Source: Psychrobacillus psychrotolerans
GTDB lineage: Bacteria > Bacillota > Bacilli > Bacillales_A > Planococcaceae
Direction: 5' to 3'
Length of the DNA stretch: 64,000 nt
Assembly: GCF_900115805.1 (NCBI RefSeq)
Contig: NZ_FOXU01000005.1
Location: 62,001-126,000, forward strand
The position numbers and the translations under genes are program-made. The notes below the pieces were generated by a model, which was not told the DNA's origin, searched no databases, and worked only from the letters and a program-made list of their open reading frames with translations. Shown here in pieces: positions 52,912 through 61,715 of this stretch (position 1 is its first letter; every line of letters starts with the position of its first letter).

Positions 52912-54555
52912 ATGATGACGAAGAAAGTGTTAATACTTCTTCTGTTCTTTTTGGTAATTGCCGTATTTGTAATGCTTAAAGAATCTAAGGAGGAGAACAA
53001 AATTCAAGAGGACGTGTCATTGGAGGTGTCTTCGGATACGGTATCCATTGTATCCCTATTGTTCGAACTAGCGGAGAAAGGGCAAACGATTAATACGCCT
53101 TTTATCATAGGAGAAACCAACATTCAAAAAGTGCGTGAACTCTGGGGAGCCCCAGAGCGAAAAGGTAAGAATGGTAGTGCTATTTATGAAGAATTTTTGT
53201 TAAACGATGTAACGGTTGGTCATCAATCCGAGATTGTGTTTGATATACGGTCTAGTTCCACCGAGATCCAACAAATACATCTGGAAGATATTATAGCTAT
53301 TAAAGGTGAGCCTGACGATATTAGAAGCTATAAAGACGATCAAGTAGATCAAACGATACTTATATATAACGTCACTGAAGACTTTCAAATGAAATGGATA
53401 TTGCCGAAGCCATCGAAAGAAAATCCTAATCCAACTGTTCATCACATTTCCGTATTCACGGAAGTGAAAGAAGGTAAAGAAGTCTCTTTATCCGATTTAA
53501 GTCTAGAAGAAAAAGTGGGTCAAATGATATTTGCAGGTATAAAAGGGAAAGTCATGACCAATGAAACAGAGAAAATTATATCTACACATCAAGTCGGCGG
53601 TATTATTTTGTTCAAAGACAATTTAAAGAAAGCCAATCAATCAGTTACTTTACTAAACGCCATCAAACAAGAAAACTCTAATAATAAAGTGCCATTATTT
53701 TTAGGGATTGATGAAGAAGGTGGGAGAATATCGAGGCTGCCAGAGTTAACTAAACTACCAACAAACGAAGAAATTGGATTTCGAAATGACGCATCATTTT
53801 CTTATAGCATCGGAAAGCTTTTAGGGAAACAATTAAGTGCATTTGGCTTTAACTTAGATTTTGCACCTGTTCTTGATATAAATAGCAATCCAGAAAACCC
53901 TATAATTGGAGACCGTTCCTTTGGCAAAGATGCTCAGAAGGTAAGTGAACTAGGTATACAAACGATGGAAGGTATTCAGAGTGAGCAAGTTATTCCTGTT
54001 ATAAAGCATTTCCCAGGGCATGGGGATACTGCAGTAGATTCCCACAAAGAGCTTCCAATCATTCAAAAGAGTTTAAAGGATTTACAGGGCTTAGAGTTAA
54101 TACCTTTTAAAAAAGCTATAAATCATGGGACAGAAGTTGTAATGACAGGTCATATTTTGCTACCTAAAATTGACCCTACATATCCGGCATCTTTATCTGA
54201 GAAGATTATTAAGGGTATTTTGAGGAAACAATTAGGTTACGAGGGGATTATTATCACAGATGATATGACGATGAAAGCAATCGTAAATACATTTGAGATA
54301 GGAGAAGCAGCAGTATCTGCAGTTAAAGCTGGAAATGACATTGTGTTAGTAGCCCATGACTATGCAAATGTTATTAAAGCGAAAGATGCAATTCTCCAAG
54401 CGGTAAAAACAGGAGAAATTTCCGAACAAAGAATTGATGAAAGTGTGAACAGAATTCTTTCTATAAAAAAGAAATATAATTTGAGTAATACACAACTAGA
54501 TGGGGTAAACATTCAAGAGTTGAACCAATCGATTAATGAGATACTAGGGAGATGA
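52912..54555 (+). CDS. DUF4309 (YjgB)-GH3 fusion, NagZ-like beta-N-acetylglucosaminidase
   Basis: 547 residues from the ATG at 52912 (52915 possible), five bases after GGAGG. An N-terminal helix (about 4-24) is a signal or anchor. Residues about 40-185 (LLFELAEKGQTINTP, NIQKVRELWGAPERKGKNGSAIYEEF in parts) match DUF4309, seen in B. subtilis YjgB. From about 190 a GH3 domain follows with KHFPGHGDTAVDSHKELP (the Asp-His dyad of NagZ) and the TDDMTMKAI nucleophile stretch. GH3 NagZ enzymes release N-acetylglucosamine from muropeptides in wall recycling. The fusion is unusual. Confidence 0.83.
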   Translation: MMTKKVLILLLFFLVIAVFVMLKESKEENKIQEDVSLEVSSDTVSIVSLLFELAEKGQTINTPFIIGETNIQKVRELWGAPERKGKNGSAIYEEFLLNDVTVGHQSEIVFDIRSSSTEIQQIHLEDIIAIKGEPDDIRSYKDDQVDQTILIYNVTEDFQMKWILPKPSKENPNPTVHHISVFTEVKEGKEVSLSDLSLEEKVGQMIFAGIKGKVMTNETEKIISTHQVGGIILFKDNLKKANQSVTLLNAIKQENSNNKVPLFLGIDEEGGRISRLPELTKLPTNEEIGFRNDASFSYSIGKLLGKQLSAFGFNLDFAPVLDINSNPENPIIGDRSFGKDAQKVSELGIQTMEGIQSEQVIPVIKHFPGHGDTAVDSHKELPIIQKSLKDLQGLELIPFKKAINHGTEVVMTGHILLPKIDPTYPASLSEKIIKGILRKQLGYEGIIITDDMTMKAIVNTFEIGEAAVSAVKAGNDIVLVAHDYANVIKAKDAILQAVKTGEISEQRIDESVNRILSIKKKYNLSNTQLDGVNIQELNQSINEILGR

Positions 54556-54559
54556 CTTT

Positions 54560-55336
54560 ATGAAGACTACTAATTCAAACATTGCTTATATAGAAGAAGG
54601 TCAAGGAGAAGTATTACTATTTATCCATGGGTTTTGTGGAAGCTCTGAATATTGGAATGAAGTAATCCACGAACTTTCTACTGATTATAGAGTAATTGCT
54701 ATTGACCTTCCTGGTCATGGAGAATCGAAGAATCATGATGGTGTGCTAGATATTGACCAATATGCATCCGTTTTAAAGAGTTTCTTAGAAGAACTGAAAA
54801 TAGAGAAGGTGACGATGTTTGGCCATTCACTCGGAGGTTATATTACACTGGCATTCGCAGAAAGCTATAGTCAATATTTAAACGGCTTTTCATTGATTCA
54901 TTCCACAGGTTTTCCGGATTCGGAAGAAGCGAAGAAAGGGAGAACTGCTTCAGCAGGTAAAATAGACAAAGATGGTATCGATCCTTTCATAGATGGTCTG
55001 GTTCCGAAGCTGTTTGCCCCAGAAAATGTAGAAACTCATAGACAGTCTCTTACAAAGGTAAAGAAGATTGGCTACGAAACTAGTCCAGAAGGGGCAAAAG
55101 ACGCACTTAACGCGATGAAAGTAAGGAAGGATCGTACTGAAGTTTTGGCGAATACTAAGTTACCCGTACTATTAATAGCTGGTGAAAGTGATCAACTTAT
55201 TCCTGCTGACAAGACATTTACAGCAAGTGGCGAAAACTTCAAACATGTAGTTATAAAGGGTGCAGGTCATATGAGTATGTATGAGGCACCAGAAAAGTTG
55301 AGTAGTGCCATTCTAAGTTATTTAAATCAAGCGTAA
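54560..55336 (+). CDS. Alpha/beta-hydrolase
   Basis: 258 residues. Oxyanion region FIHGFCGSSEYW, nucleophile elbow GHSLGG (Ser90), acid in LLIAGESDQLIPA (about 208-220) and base His in GAGHMS (about 237-242) give the complete triad. It is in the general esterase/haloperoxidase-like class; the substrate is not evident. It begins four bases after the GH3 gene's stop, so the two are co-transcribed; whether it works on a wall-derived product is unknown. Confidence 0.87.
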   Translation: MKTTNSNIAYIEEGQGEVLLFIHGFCGSSEYWNEVIHELSTDYRVIAIDLPGHGESKNHDGVLDIDQYASVLKSFLEELKIEKVTMFGHSLGGYITLAFAESYSQYLNGFSLIHSTGFPDSEEAKKGRTASAGKIDKDGIDPFIDGLVPKLFAPENVETHRQSLTKVKKIGYETSPEGAKDALNAMKVRKDRTEVLANTKLPVLLIAGESDQLIPADKTFTASGENFKHVVIKGAGHMSMYEAPEKLSSAILSYLNQA

Positions 55337-55340
55337 TAAA

Positions 55341-55386
55341 GAGAAACGACAACAAGTGATTATGTCACTTGTTGTCGTTTCTTTTA
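55341..55386 (+). terminator. Rho-independent terminator after the hydrolase gene
   Basis: AAACGACAACAAGTG / CACTTGTTGTCGTTT, 15 pairs around ATTATGT, with T-rich tail. Confidence 0.9.
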
Positions 55387-55417
55387 AAACATTTACTAAT
55401 GACGTATGAAGATTATT

Positions 55418-56125
55418 TTATATGCCATTATCTTTTAAGCTAATATACAACGAGCCATTTGTTTGTAACTGTGCATAAAACACGTCACTTACCGAGTCAA
55501 CCCCATGCTTTTTCAGTTTCTTCATAACCCACTCTTCGGTTAAATCTAATTCTTGTAGATTCTTTTGTACAATTTTGCCGTCCGCTATAATTTCAGAGGG
55601 TATGAATAAAGGAAGAGTAAGAGGTACTTTTACATCCTGCTTGGTTGCTCCCTGCTGACCAACCTTTTTCATGACGCTAAGTTGACCGTTTGTTTCAAGG
55701 ACAGCATAATGTACATCTTGGATAGAAAAAATAGATTGCTCTCTTAGCAGCATTAGTAAATCGTCCATATGTAAACGTGCTGAGTTTAAAGATTTCACAC
55801 TAATTTCACCATCTTTTATGATAATGGTAGGTTCATCATCAATCATTGTTCGAACTTTAGGGATTTTCAATGATACATAACTCATTAACCAAGTAAGTAA
55901 TGTCCACCAAATAAGTGAAATCAACCCGTCAAGAAAAGGTGTTTCATGTTGAGAGGCAATTTCTGCGGCAATAGAACCAACTGTTATACCGGTGATATAG
56001 TGGAAAAATGTGAGTTGACTCAGTTGTTTCTTTCCTAATATTCTTGCTAATATCAGCAAAGCAATAAAGGAAAGAGTGGATCTCAAAATCATTTCCCAAA
56101 AGTTCATCTCGAAAAAGGTATCCAT
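55418..56125 (-). CDS. DUF421 membrane protein (YetF/YrbG-like)
   Basis: 235 residues: three helices (about 10-30, 40-58, 66-85), then two small alpha/beta domains. LARILGKKQLSQLTFFHYITGITVGSIAA (in parts: GKKQLSQL, GITVGSIAA) is the conserved core of DUF421, and RTMIDDEPTIIIKDGEI opens the cytoplasmic domain. DUF421 proteins are frequent in spore-formers and have no settled function. The gene is single and divergent from the MFS gene. Confidence 0.86.
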   Translation of the reverse strand: MDTFFEMNFWEMILRSTLSFIALLILARILGKKQLSQLTFFHYITGITVGSIAAEIASQHETPFLDGLISLIWWTLLTWLMSYVSLKIPKVRTMIDDEPTIIIKDGEISVKSLNSARLHMDDLLMLLREQSIFSIQDVHYAVLETNGQLSVMKKVGQQGATKQDVKVPLTLPLFIPSEIIADGKIVQKNLQELDLTEEWVMKKLKKHGVDSVSDVFYAQLQTNGSLYISLKDNGI

Positions 56126-56269
56126 ATTTTCTCTTTAACCTCATTTCATGTTCAGCTTAGAACTTAGTGTTTCCATGAATTAAGTCGTTATTCCACTCAT
56201 TATTAATTAATTTGTCAAATTTACGCTATAATAACTTTATTCGTTAATATGAAGAAAGAATGTGAGTGT

Positions 56270-57478
56270 ATGGCTAAAGAGAAACATAAAATGGGCAATC
56301 CAGTTTATCCTATAATGTTCGCAATAGGTGTGTGTCATCTATTTAATGATACGTTGCAGGCAGTAATTCCTGCGATGTTTCCTGTATTGGAATTAGAATT
56401 AGGGCTTACATTTACCCAATTAGGGCTCATTTCATTCGCATTAAATATTGTTGCCTCGCTCCTCCAACCGGTTGTAGGGTACATAAGTGATAAAAAACCG
56501 ATGCCTTATGCATTGCCACTTGGAATGATGAGCTCCTTTGTTGGAATGGCAGGATTAGCGCTAGCACCACAATATTGGATGATTCTCGTGTCGGTCATAT
56601 TTTTGGGATTGGGTTCAGCAGTATTTCACCCAGAAGGTTCACGGGTGTCCTTTATGGCAGCGGGTTCAAAGCGAGGTCTCTCACAATCGATTTATCAAGT
56701 GGGAGGAAATTCTGGACAAGCTCTTGCGCCACTTATTAGTGCTTTTATATTAGTACCTTTAGGTCAAAAAGGAGCAGCACTTTTTTTGGTAGTTGCGGCA
56801 GTCGGGATATTTCTTTTGTCTAAGATTTCTGCTTGGTATAAAAAACAGTTGGAGGAAGAGAAACTTTCCAACCGAAAGAGAACGCTTCTTTCTTCACTCC
56901 CTGCACTAACTAAAAAACAAATTGGTGTGGCTTTGGCGCTTCTTATGGTAATAATTTTTGCGCGATCTTTTTATGTGACCAATATGACCAACTTTTATAT
57001 TTTCCATTTGATGAAGAACTATGGCATGACCATTAAAGAAGGGCAGTTAATTATCTTTGTTTTCCTTGCATTAGGAGCTGTTGGGACATTATTTGGTGGA
57101 CCAATGGCAGATCGGATGGGTAGACGCAATGTCATTATATTGTCGATGGCCGTCCCTATTCCATTATGTTTACTACTGCCTTATGTACCTGTTTGGGCAA
57201 TTATATTATTACTTATTGCGATTGGATTTTTCATCATGCTAAGCTTCTCTGTTACTGTAGTCTACGCACAGGAGCTAGTGCCGAGTAAAATAGGTACGAT
57301 GGCTGGTTTAACTGTAGGCCTGGCATTTGGTATGGGGGCAATAGGAGCAGTAGTAATTGGTATATTGATGGATTATATAGGCGTTTATACGACGATGATT
57401 GTCGTATCTACATTGCCCATAATAGGATTAGTGGCTTTGGCGTTACCGAAGGACCGAAAAATAACGATGTCCAGTTAA
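56270..57478 (+). CDS. MFS transporter, fosmidomycin-resistance (Fsr) family
   Basis: 402 residues from the ATG at 56270; an in-frame ATG at 56249 is less likely because it sits close to the TATAAT at 56229-56234 and has no ribosome site. Twelve helices. The start AIGVCHLFNDTLQAVIPAMFPVL, given in parts here (CHLFNDTLQAVIPA), the FLGLGSAVFHPEGSR loop and AGLTVGLAFGMGAIGAV are characteristic of the Fsr family. Fsr exports fosmidomycin in E. coli; the natural substrate in Bacillales is unknown. Confidence 0.85.
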   Translation: MAKEKHKMGNPVYPIMFAIGVCHLFNDTLQAVIPAMFPVLELELGLTFTQLGLISFALNIVASLLQPVVGYISDKKPMPYALPLGMMSSFVGMAGLALAPQYWMILVSVIFLGLGSAVFHPEGSRVSFMAAGSKRGLSQSIYQVGGNSGQALAPLISAFILVPLGQKGAALFLVVAAVGIFLLSKISAWYKKQLEEEKLSNRKRTLLSSLPALTKKQIGVALALLMVIIFARSFYVTNMTNFYIFHLMKNYGMTIKEGQLIIFVFLALGAVGTLFGGPMADRMGRRNVIILSMAVPIPLCLLLPYVPVWAIILLLIAIGFFIMLSFSVTVVYAQELVPSKIGTMAGLTVGLAFGMGAIGAVVIGILMDYIGVYTTMIVVSTLPIIGLVALALPKDRKITMSS

Positions 57479-57496
57479 AGTGCTTTCTAACAACAA

Positions 57497-57528
57497 TAAA
57501 AAGGAAACTCTAAGAGTTTCCTTTTTAT
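57497..57528. terminator. Bidirectional terminator between the MFS and stress protein genes
   Basis: AAAAAGGAAACTC / GAGTTTCCTTTTT with a three-to-four-base loop, serving the two converging genes. Confidence 0.88.
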
Positions 57529-58208
57529 CTTGCTTTTAAGCTGCAACTGTCTGGAACTTGAGTTGGGTCAGTAACAAGATTTTCTTGTATATGAACTTGA
57601 TGCATTTTGTTATTATGCATAAATTTGAAAATGCCATTATCAAAATCAGTTCCAATTTCTTTGAAGAAAATTCCTTCTTGGCACATATTCTTCGCACAAG
57701 TGAAAGAAACTTTGTAAGACTCTCCGTCTGTAACCAAATAAGCGCGGACTCCTTTTTCGAAGATGCCATCTTCTTCATCTTTAATGTAGCGAGCCACTGA
57801 AACCACATGGAAATCAACAAAAGGAATTTCTTTTAATAAGACATTCATGAAGGATCCCTTTGTTATTTCTTCCCATCTACTTTGTGCAGTTTGTCCTATT
57901 ATAATTTGAGTTATATTTAATCCATGAGCAACTTCTTGAATAACTTTTGGTGAAGGACGTTTCTCGTTGTCACGAATGATAAATTCTTCCACTTCTAACT
58001 CCTCAGCTAAAGCTTTCCAATGTTCAATATACCCGGATTTCTCAGCATTGAATGCATCATATGGAAGTGGATCAACTGTTAGAATATAGAGTGGACAATC
58101 TAACATACTTGCCATCTTATGTCCTCTTCTAATTAGTCGTTCTCCATTTGGTCCGTAGTATACGCAGACAAGTATACTCTCATCCATTCGACCTTTTACG
58201 CGTTTCAC
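57525..58208 (-). CDS. Universal stress protein / KdpD-like USP-domain protein
   Basis: 227 residues from the GTG at 58208 (an ATG at 58187 is also possible). The first 130 residues (RMDESILVCVYYGPNGERLIRRGHKMAS..., LNITQIIIGQTAQSRWEEITKGS in parts) form the USP domain with the ATP-type G-x2-G-x9-G stretch varied as GQTAQSRWEE, like the USP segment of KdpD sensor kinases, here without the kinase. The C-terminal 90 residues match nothing I know. Placed next to the mrp Na+/H+ antiporter operon, a link to ion or osmotic stress is plausible but only inferred. Confidence 0.75.
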   Translation of the reverse strand: MKRVKGRMDESILVCVYYGPNGERLIRRGHKMASMLDCPLYILTVDPLPYDAFNAEKSGYIEHWKALAEELEVEEFIIRDNEKRPSPKVIQEVAHGLNITQIIIGQTAQSRWEEITKGSFMNVLLKEIPFVDFHVVSVARYIKDEEDGIFEKGVRAYLVTDGESYKVSFTCAKNMCQEGIFFKEIGTDFDNGIFKFMHNNKMHQVHIQENLVTDPTQVPDSCSLKAR

Positions 58209-58220
58209 GGTTGTACACAC

Positions 58221-58549
58221 CTCTTTTTTGTATTCCTATATATATTTTTCGAGTAATTTTATCGGGTTAGATTATATGCTTCAAAACACTAAAAGTGCGT
58301 TGTACGTTACATTCATGTATAATTATTAAGTGCATGTATAGTAACATAACTACTTCAATTCTATACATAATATGCTTCAAGTATTTTTACAAGCAAGTTA
58401 AATATCCTAAATACTAATGTATTTTGAAGGGTCTCATATGGAATCCTATTATGCTACTAGTTGTTAGGATAGTCAAGCTTATAGTTAGAAAAAGTATTTC
58501 CCCCCCACACTCAATCCTAATTCTTGCTTAACCAATAGGAGGTTAAAAT
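58221..58549. other. Intergenic region upstream of mrpA, no gene seen
   Basis: The 329 bases between the stress-protein gene and mrpA are very AT-rich. I find no ORF with a ribosome site and no riboswitch motif. TATAAT- and TATAGT-like boxes occur near 58318 and 58340 but lack good -35 partners. A seven-base C run ends at 58506. It presumably holds the promoter of the mrp operon. Confidence 0.5.
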
Positions 58550-60961
58550 TTGTTTTCTATAAATTTAGTAATATTAATCCCATTTATCGTGGCCGCACTT
58601 CTGCCTTTTACATACAGGCGATTTAAAAAGGCTCACCTTGGATGGTTTGTGTTAATTGTACCTTTTGTTTTATTCGTCATACTTGCTAGGCTAATTCCCT
58701 CGGTAGCAAGTGGTAAAACTTATGTCCATACATATGAATGGATTCCCACATTAGATTTCAACTTCACGACGTATTTAGATGGATTAAGTATGATTTTCGC
58801 TCTCTTAATTACGGGTGTTGGAAGTTTAGTTATTTTATATTCCATTTTTTATCTTTCATCTAAAGAATCCTTACAACACTTTTATTGTTATTTATTATTA
58901 TTTATGGGAGCCATGCTTGGAGTTGTCTTTTCTGATAACTTAATGGTGTTATATGTTTTTTGGGAATTAACAAGTGTTTCCTCATTCCTGTTAATCGCTT
59001 TTTGGAATCATCGACAAGCATCGAGATACGGTGCACAAAAAGCAATGTTAATCACAGTAAGCGGTGGAATTGCTATGTTAGTTGGATTTATCATGCTACA
59101 TACAATGACTGGTTCTTTCAGTATTCGAGAAATAATTGCAAGTATAAGTGAGTTTAGTGAACACTCTTTGTTCATACCTGCGATGATTTTAATATTGCTA
59201 GGAGCTTTTACGAAATCAGCACAATTTCCTTTCCATATTTGGTTGCCGGATGCCATGGAGGCGCCAACACCGGTCAGTGCTTACTTACACTCGGCTACGA
59301 TGGTTAAGGCAGGTATATACTTGGTGGCTCGTTTCACACCAGTTTTTGGAGCTGATGAAGTTTGGTTTTGGGTAGTGAGTATAGTCGGGATGATTACTCT
59401 ATTTTGGGGTTCTTTTAATGCAGTGAAACAAACTGATCTGAAAGCATTACTAGCTTTTTCTACTATTAGTCAGTTAGGACTCATCATGAGTTTGCTTGGT
59501 TTAGGTTCAATAGCATTGCAGTTTGGCTATTCGGCGGATTCAGTACTGTACACGCAAGCAACATTTGCTGCTTTATTTCACTTGATAAATCACTCAACCT
59601 TTAAGGGTGCATTGTTCATGGTAGTAGGAATTCTCGATCACGAGTTAGGAACAAGGGACGTTCGAAGACTTGGTGGATTAATGACATTAATGCCATTTAC
59701 ATTTACGGTAGCTTTAATAGGAAGTTTGTCGATGGCTGGTTTACCGCCATTTAATGGATTCCTAAGTAAGGAAATGTTCTTTGCGGCAACTGTTCATATT
59801 ATGAATGTAGATATCTTTGATCTATCATCTTTTGGAATTATATTCCCTGTTGTAGCTTGGATTGCTAGTGTGTTTACATTTGTATATTGTATGATAATTA
59901 TTTTTAAAGCATTTCTTGGGAAACCTCAGCCAGAGAAACTGGACAAACCTATTCACGAAGCTCCATTTGGAATGTTAATATCTCCAATGATTCTTGCCGC
60001 TTTGGTTATTGGTATATTCCTTTTTCCAAATCTATTAGGTCAATATATATTGCAACCTGCGATGAGTAGTATTTATCCTACTTTTGGAGATTCAGCAGAT
60101 TTAACTCCAAAAATATCGGCTTGGCATGGAGTAAATCCTGAATTACTCATGACCATTGGAGTTATTATAGTAGGTGCAATTCTCTTTAAATTTCTTAAAT
60201 TGTGGAAACCAATCTATGGATTGTTTTCTTCGCGATTTACATTTAATGCACTTTATAGTAACTTTTTGGCTTCTGCAGTGAGCAAATCTAATCTCATTAC
60301 TAATCGATATATGAACGGATTATTACGACATTATTTACTATATATATTCGTATTCTTTATAGTGACCGTAGGTGGTTACTTGTTTTATTCAAAAGCGTTT
60401 GCATTTGATATTTCAACAAATGCAGGGTTTAGAGTGTATGAAGTGTGCTTAGTGGCTATTATGGCGGTTGCTGCAGTATCAATGCTATTTGCAAAATCAC
60501 GTATGACAGCGACCTTATTGAATGGAGTATTAGGATACTCTATCGCTATCTTTTTTGTTATTTTCCGAGCACCAGATTTAGCTTTAACTCAGTTAGTCGT
60601 AGAATCTGTAACTACTGCCTTATTCCTATTAGCTTTTTCTCACTTGCCAGATTGGAAGAAGGAAAAGCTTTCCAAACGTACAAAAGGGATCAATGGAATA
60701 ATATCTGTGGCAGTGGGCTTATTAGTTGTTTTAGTAGGATTGTCAGTTGTAGATTTCAATCAATTCGATCCAATTTCAAGTTACTTTGAGAATGCTTATG
60801 AACTAGCTGGAGGAGCCAATATTGTAAATGCTATATTGGGAGATTTCCGTGGCTTTGATACGATGCTTGAGGTGGTAGTCCTATTTATAGCAGGTTTAGG
60901 TGTGTACTCCATGATAAAGCTTAGAGCAAAAAAGGAGGATGAAAACATTGAAGATCAATGA
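58550..60961 (+). CDS. mrpA: Na+/H+ antiporter subunit A
   Basis: 803 residues from a TTG seven bases after TAGGAGG. Some 20 helices; the core (about 60-420) is homologous to complex I antiporter-like subunits with the Lys/Glu/His channel (AFTKSAQFPFHIWLPDAMEAPTPVSAYLHSATMVKAGIYL, in parts: FHIWLPDAMEAPTPVS), and the C-terminus (about 620-800) carries the MrpA-specific MnhB-like domain. It is the largest subunit of the seven-part Mrp antiporter, which expels Na+ in exchange for H+ and supports alkali and salt tolerance. It overlaps mrpB. Confidence 0.95.
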   Translation: MFSINLVILIPFIVAALLPFTYRRFKKAHLGWFVLIVPFVLFVILARLIPSVASGKTYVHTYEWIPTLDFNFTTYLDGLSMIFALLITGVGSLVILYSIFYLSSKESLQHFYCYLLLFMGAMLGVVFSDNLMVLYVFWELTSVSSFLLIAFWNHRQASRYGAQKAMLITVSGGIAMLVGFIMLHTMTGSFSIREIIASISEFSEHSLFIPAMILILLGAFTKSAQFPFHIWLPDAMEAPTPVSAYLHSATMVKAGIYLVARFTPVFGADEVWFWVVSIVGMITLFWGSFNAVKQTDLKALLAFSTISQLGLIMSLLGLGSIALQFGYSADSVLYTQATFAALFHLINHSTFKGALFMVVGILDHELGTRDVRRLGGLMTLMPFTFTVALIGSLSMAGLPPFNGFLSKEMFFAATVHIMNVDIFDLSSFGIIFPVVAWIASVFTFVYCMIIIFKAFLGKPQPEKLDKPIHEAPFGMLISPMILAALVIGIFLFPNLLGQYILQPAMSSIYPTFGDSADLTPKISAWHGVNPELLMTIGVIIVGAILFKFLKLWKPIYGLFSSRFTFNALYSNFLASAVSKSNLITNRYMNGLLRHYLLYIFVFFIVTVGGYLFYSKAFAFDISTNAGFRVYEVCLVAIMAVAAVSMLFAKSRMTATLLNGVLGYSIAIFFVIFRAPDLALTQLVVESVTTALFLLAFSHLPDWKKEKLSKRTKGINGIISVAVGLLVVLVGLSVVDFNQFDPISSYFENAYELAGGANIVNAILGDFRGFDTMLEVVVLFIAGLGVYSMIKLRAKKEDENIEDQ

Positions 60962-61373
60962 TGTCATACTCCGGACAATTAGTAGGATTGTTGTATTTAT
61001 CATTTTGACATTTGGTGTGTATTTATTTCTTTCAGGTCATAATACACCCGGTGGCGGATTTATAGGTGGACTAGTGTTAGCAAGTGCCATTGTACTCCTA
61101 TACTTGTCTACAGATATTGAAACGGTACAGAAGAGTCTTCCGTTAGATTTTAAATATGTTGCAGCAGTTGGTGTATTACTCGCAACAGCCACAGGCTTTG
61201 GGTCTATATTATTTGGAGTTCCATTTATGTCCCAGACGTTTGCCTATTTTGATTTACCGATTTTCGGTGTAACAGAACTGACAACGGTGACCATATTTGA
61301 AGCAGGTGTAGCTTTAACGGTTGTCGGTGTATTAGTAACGATTATTTTAAGCATAAGTGAGGATGGTGGATAA
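60948..61373 (+). CDS. mrpB: Na+/H+ antiporter subunit B
   Basis: 141 residues from the TTG at 60948, nine bases after GGAGG; an ATG at 60939 directly abuts the ribosome site, and the TTG start gives MKINDVIL, matching B. subtilis MrpB (MKTNDLIL). Four helices; SGHNTPGGGFIGGLV is the MnhB signature. The frame overlaps the end of mrpA by 14 bases, so translation is probably coupled. Confidence 0.93.
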   Translation: MKINDVILRTISRIVVFIILTFGVYLFLSGHNTPGGGFIGGLVLASAIVLLYLSTDIETVQKSLPLDFKYVAAVGVLLATATGFGSILFGVPFMSQTFAYFDLPIFGVTELTTVTIFEAGVALTVVGVLVTIILSISEDGG

Positions 61374-61376
61374 CGA

Positions 61377-61715
61377 ATGGAAACATTAATAATTATGTTA
61401 ATAGGGATTCTAGTTGCGGTTGCCACATATCTAATCCTCTCAAGAAATATAATTCGGATAATTTTAGGGACAGCTGTGTTTTCACATGCCGTCCATTTGC
61501 TCATATTAACAATGGGAGGGTTAAAGCAAGGTAACGTTCCTTTACTGAAGGAAGCAGATGCACCATACGCAGACGCTTTACCACAAGCATTAATATTAAC
61601 TGCTATCGTGATTAGCTTTGCAGTAACAGCTTTCATACTTGTACTAGCCTACCGTACCTATCAGGATGTGGGTACGGAAGATCTCGATGAATTGAGAGGG
61701 GCAAAAAATGAATAA
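61377..61715 (+). CDS. mrpC: Na+/H+ antiporter subunit C
   Basis: 112 residues and three helices, homologous to NuoK of complex I. LTMGGLKQGNVPLLKE and DALPQALILTAIVISFAVTAF (in parts) are the MrpC blocks. It follows mrpB by three bases and overlaps mrpD by eight, as in other mrp operons. Confidence 0.95.
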   Translation: METLIIMLIGILVAVATYLILSRNIIRIILGTAVFSHAVHLLILTMGGLKQGNVPLLKEADAPYADALPQALILTAIVISFAVTAFILVLAYRTYQDVGTEDLDELRGAKNE

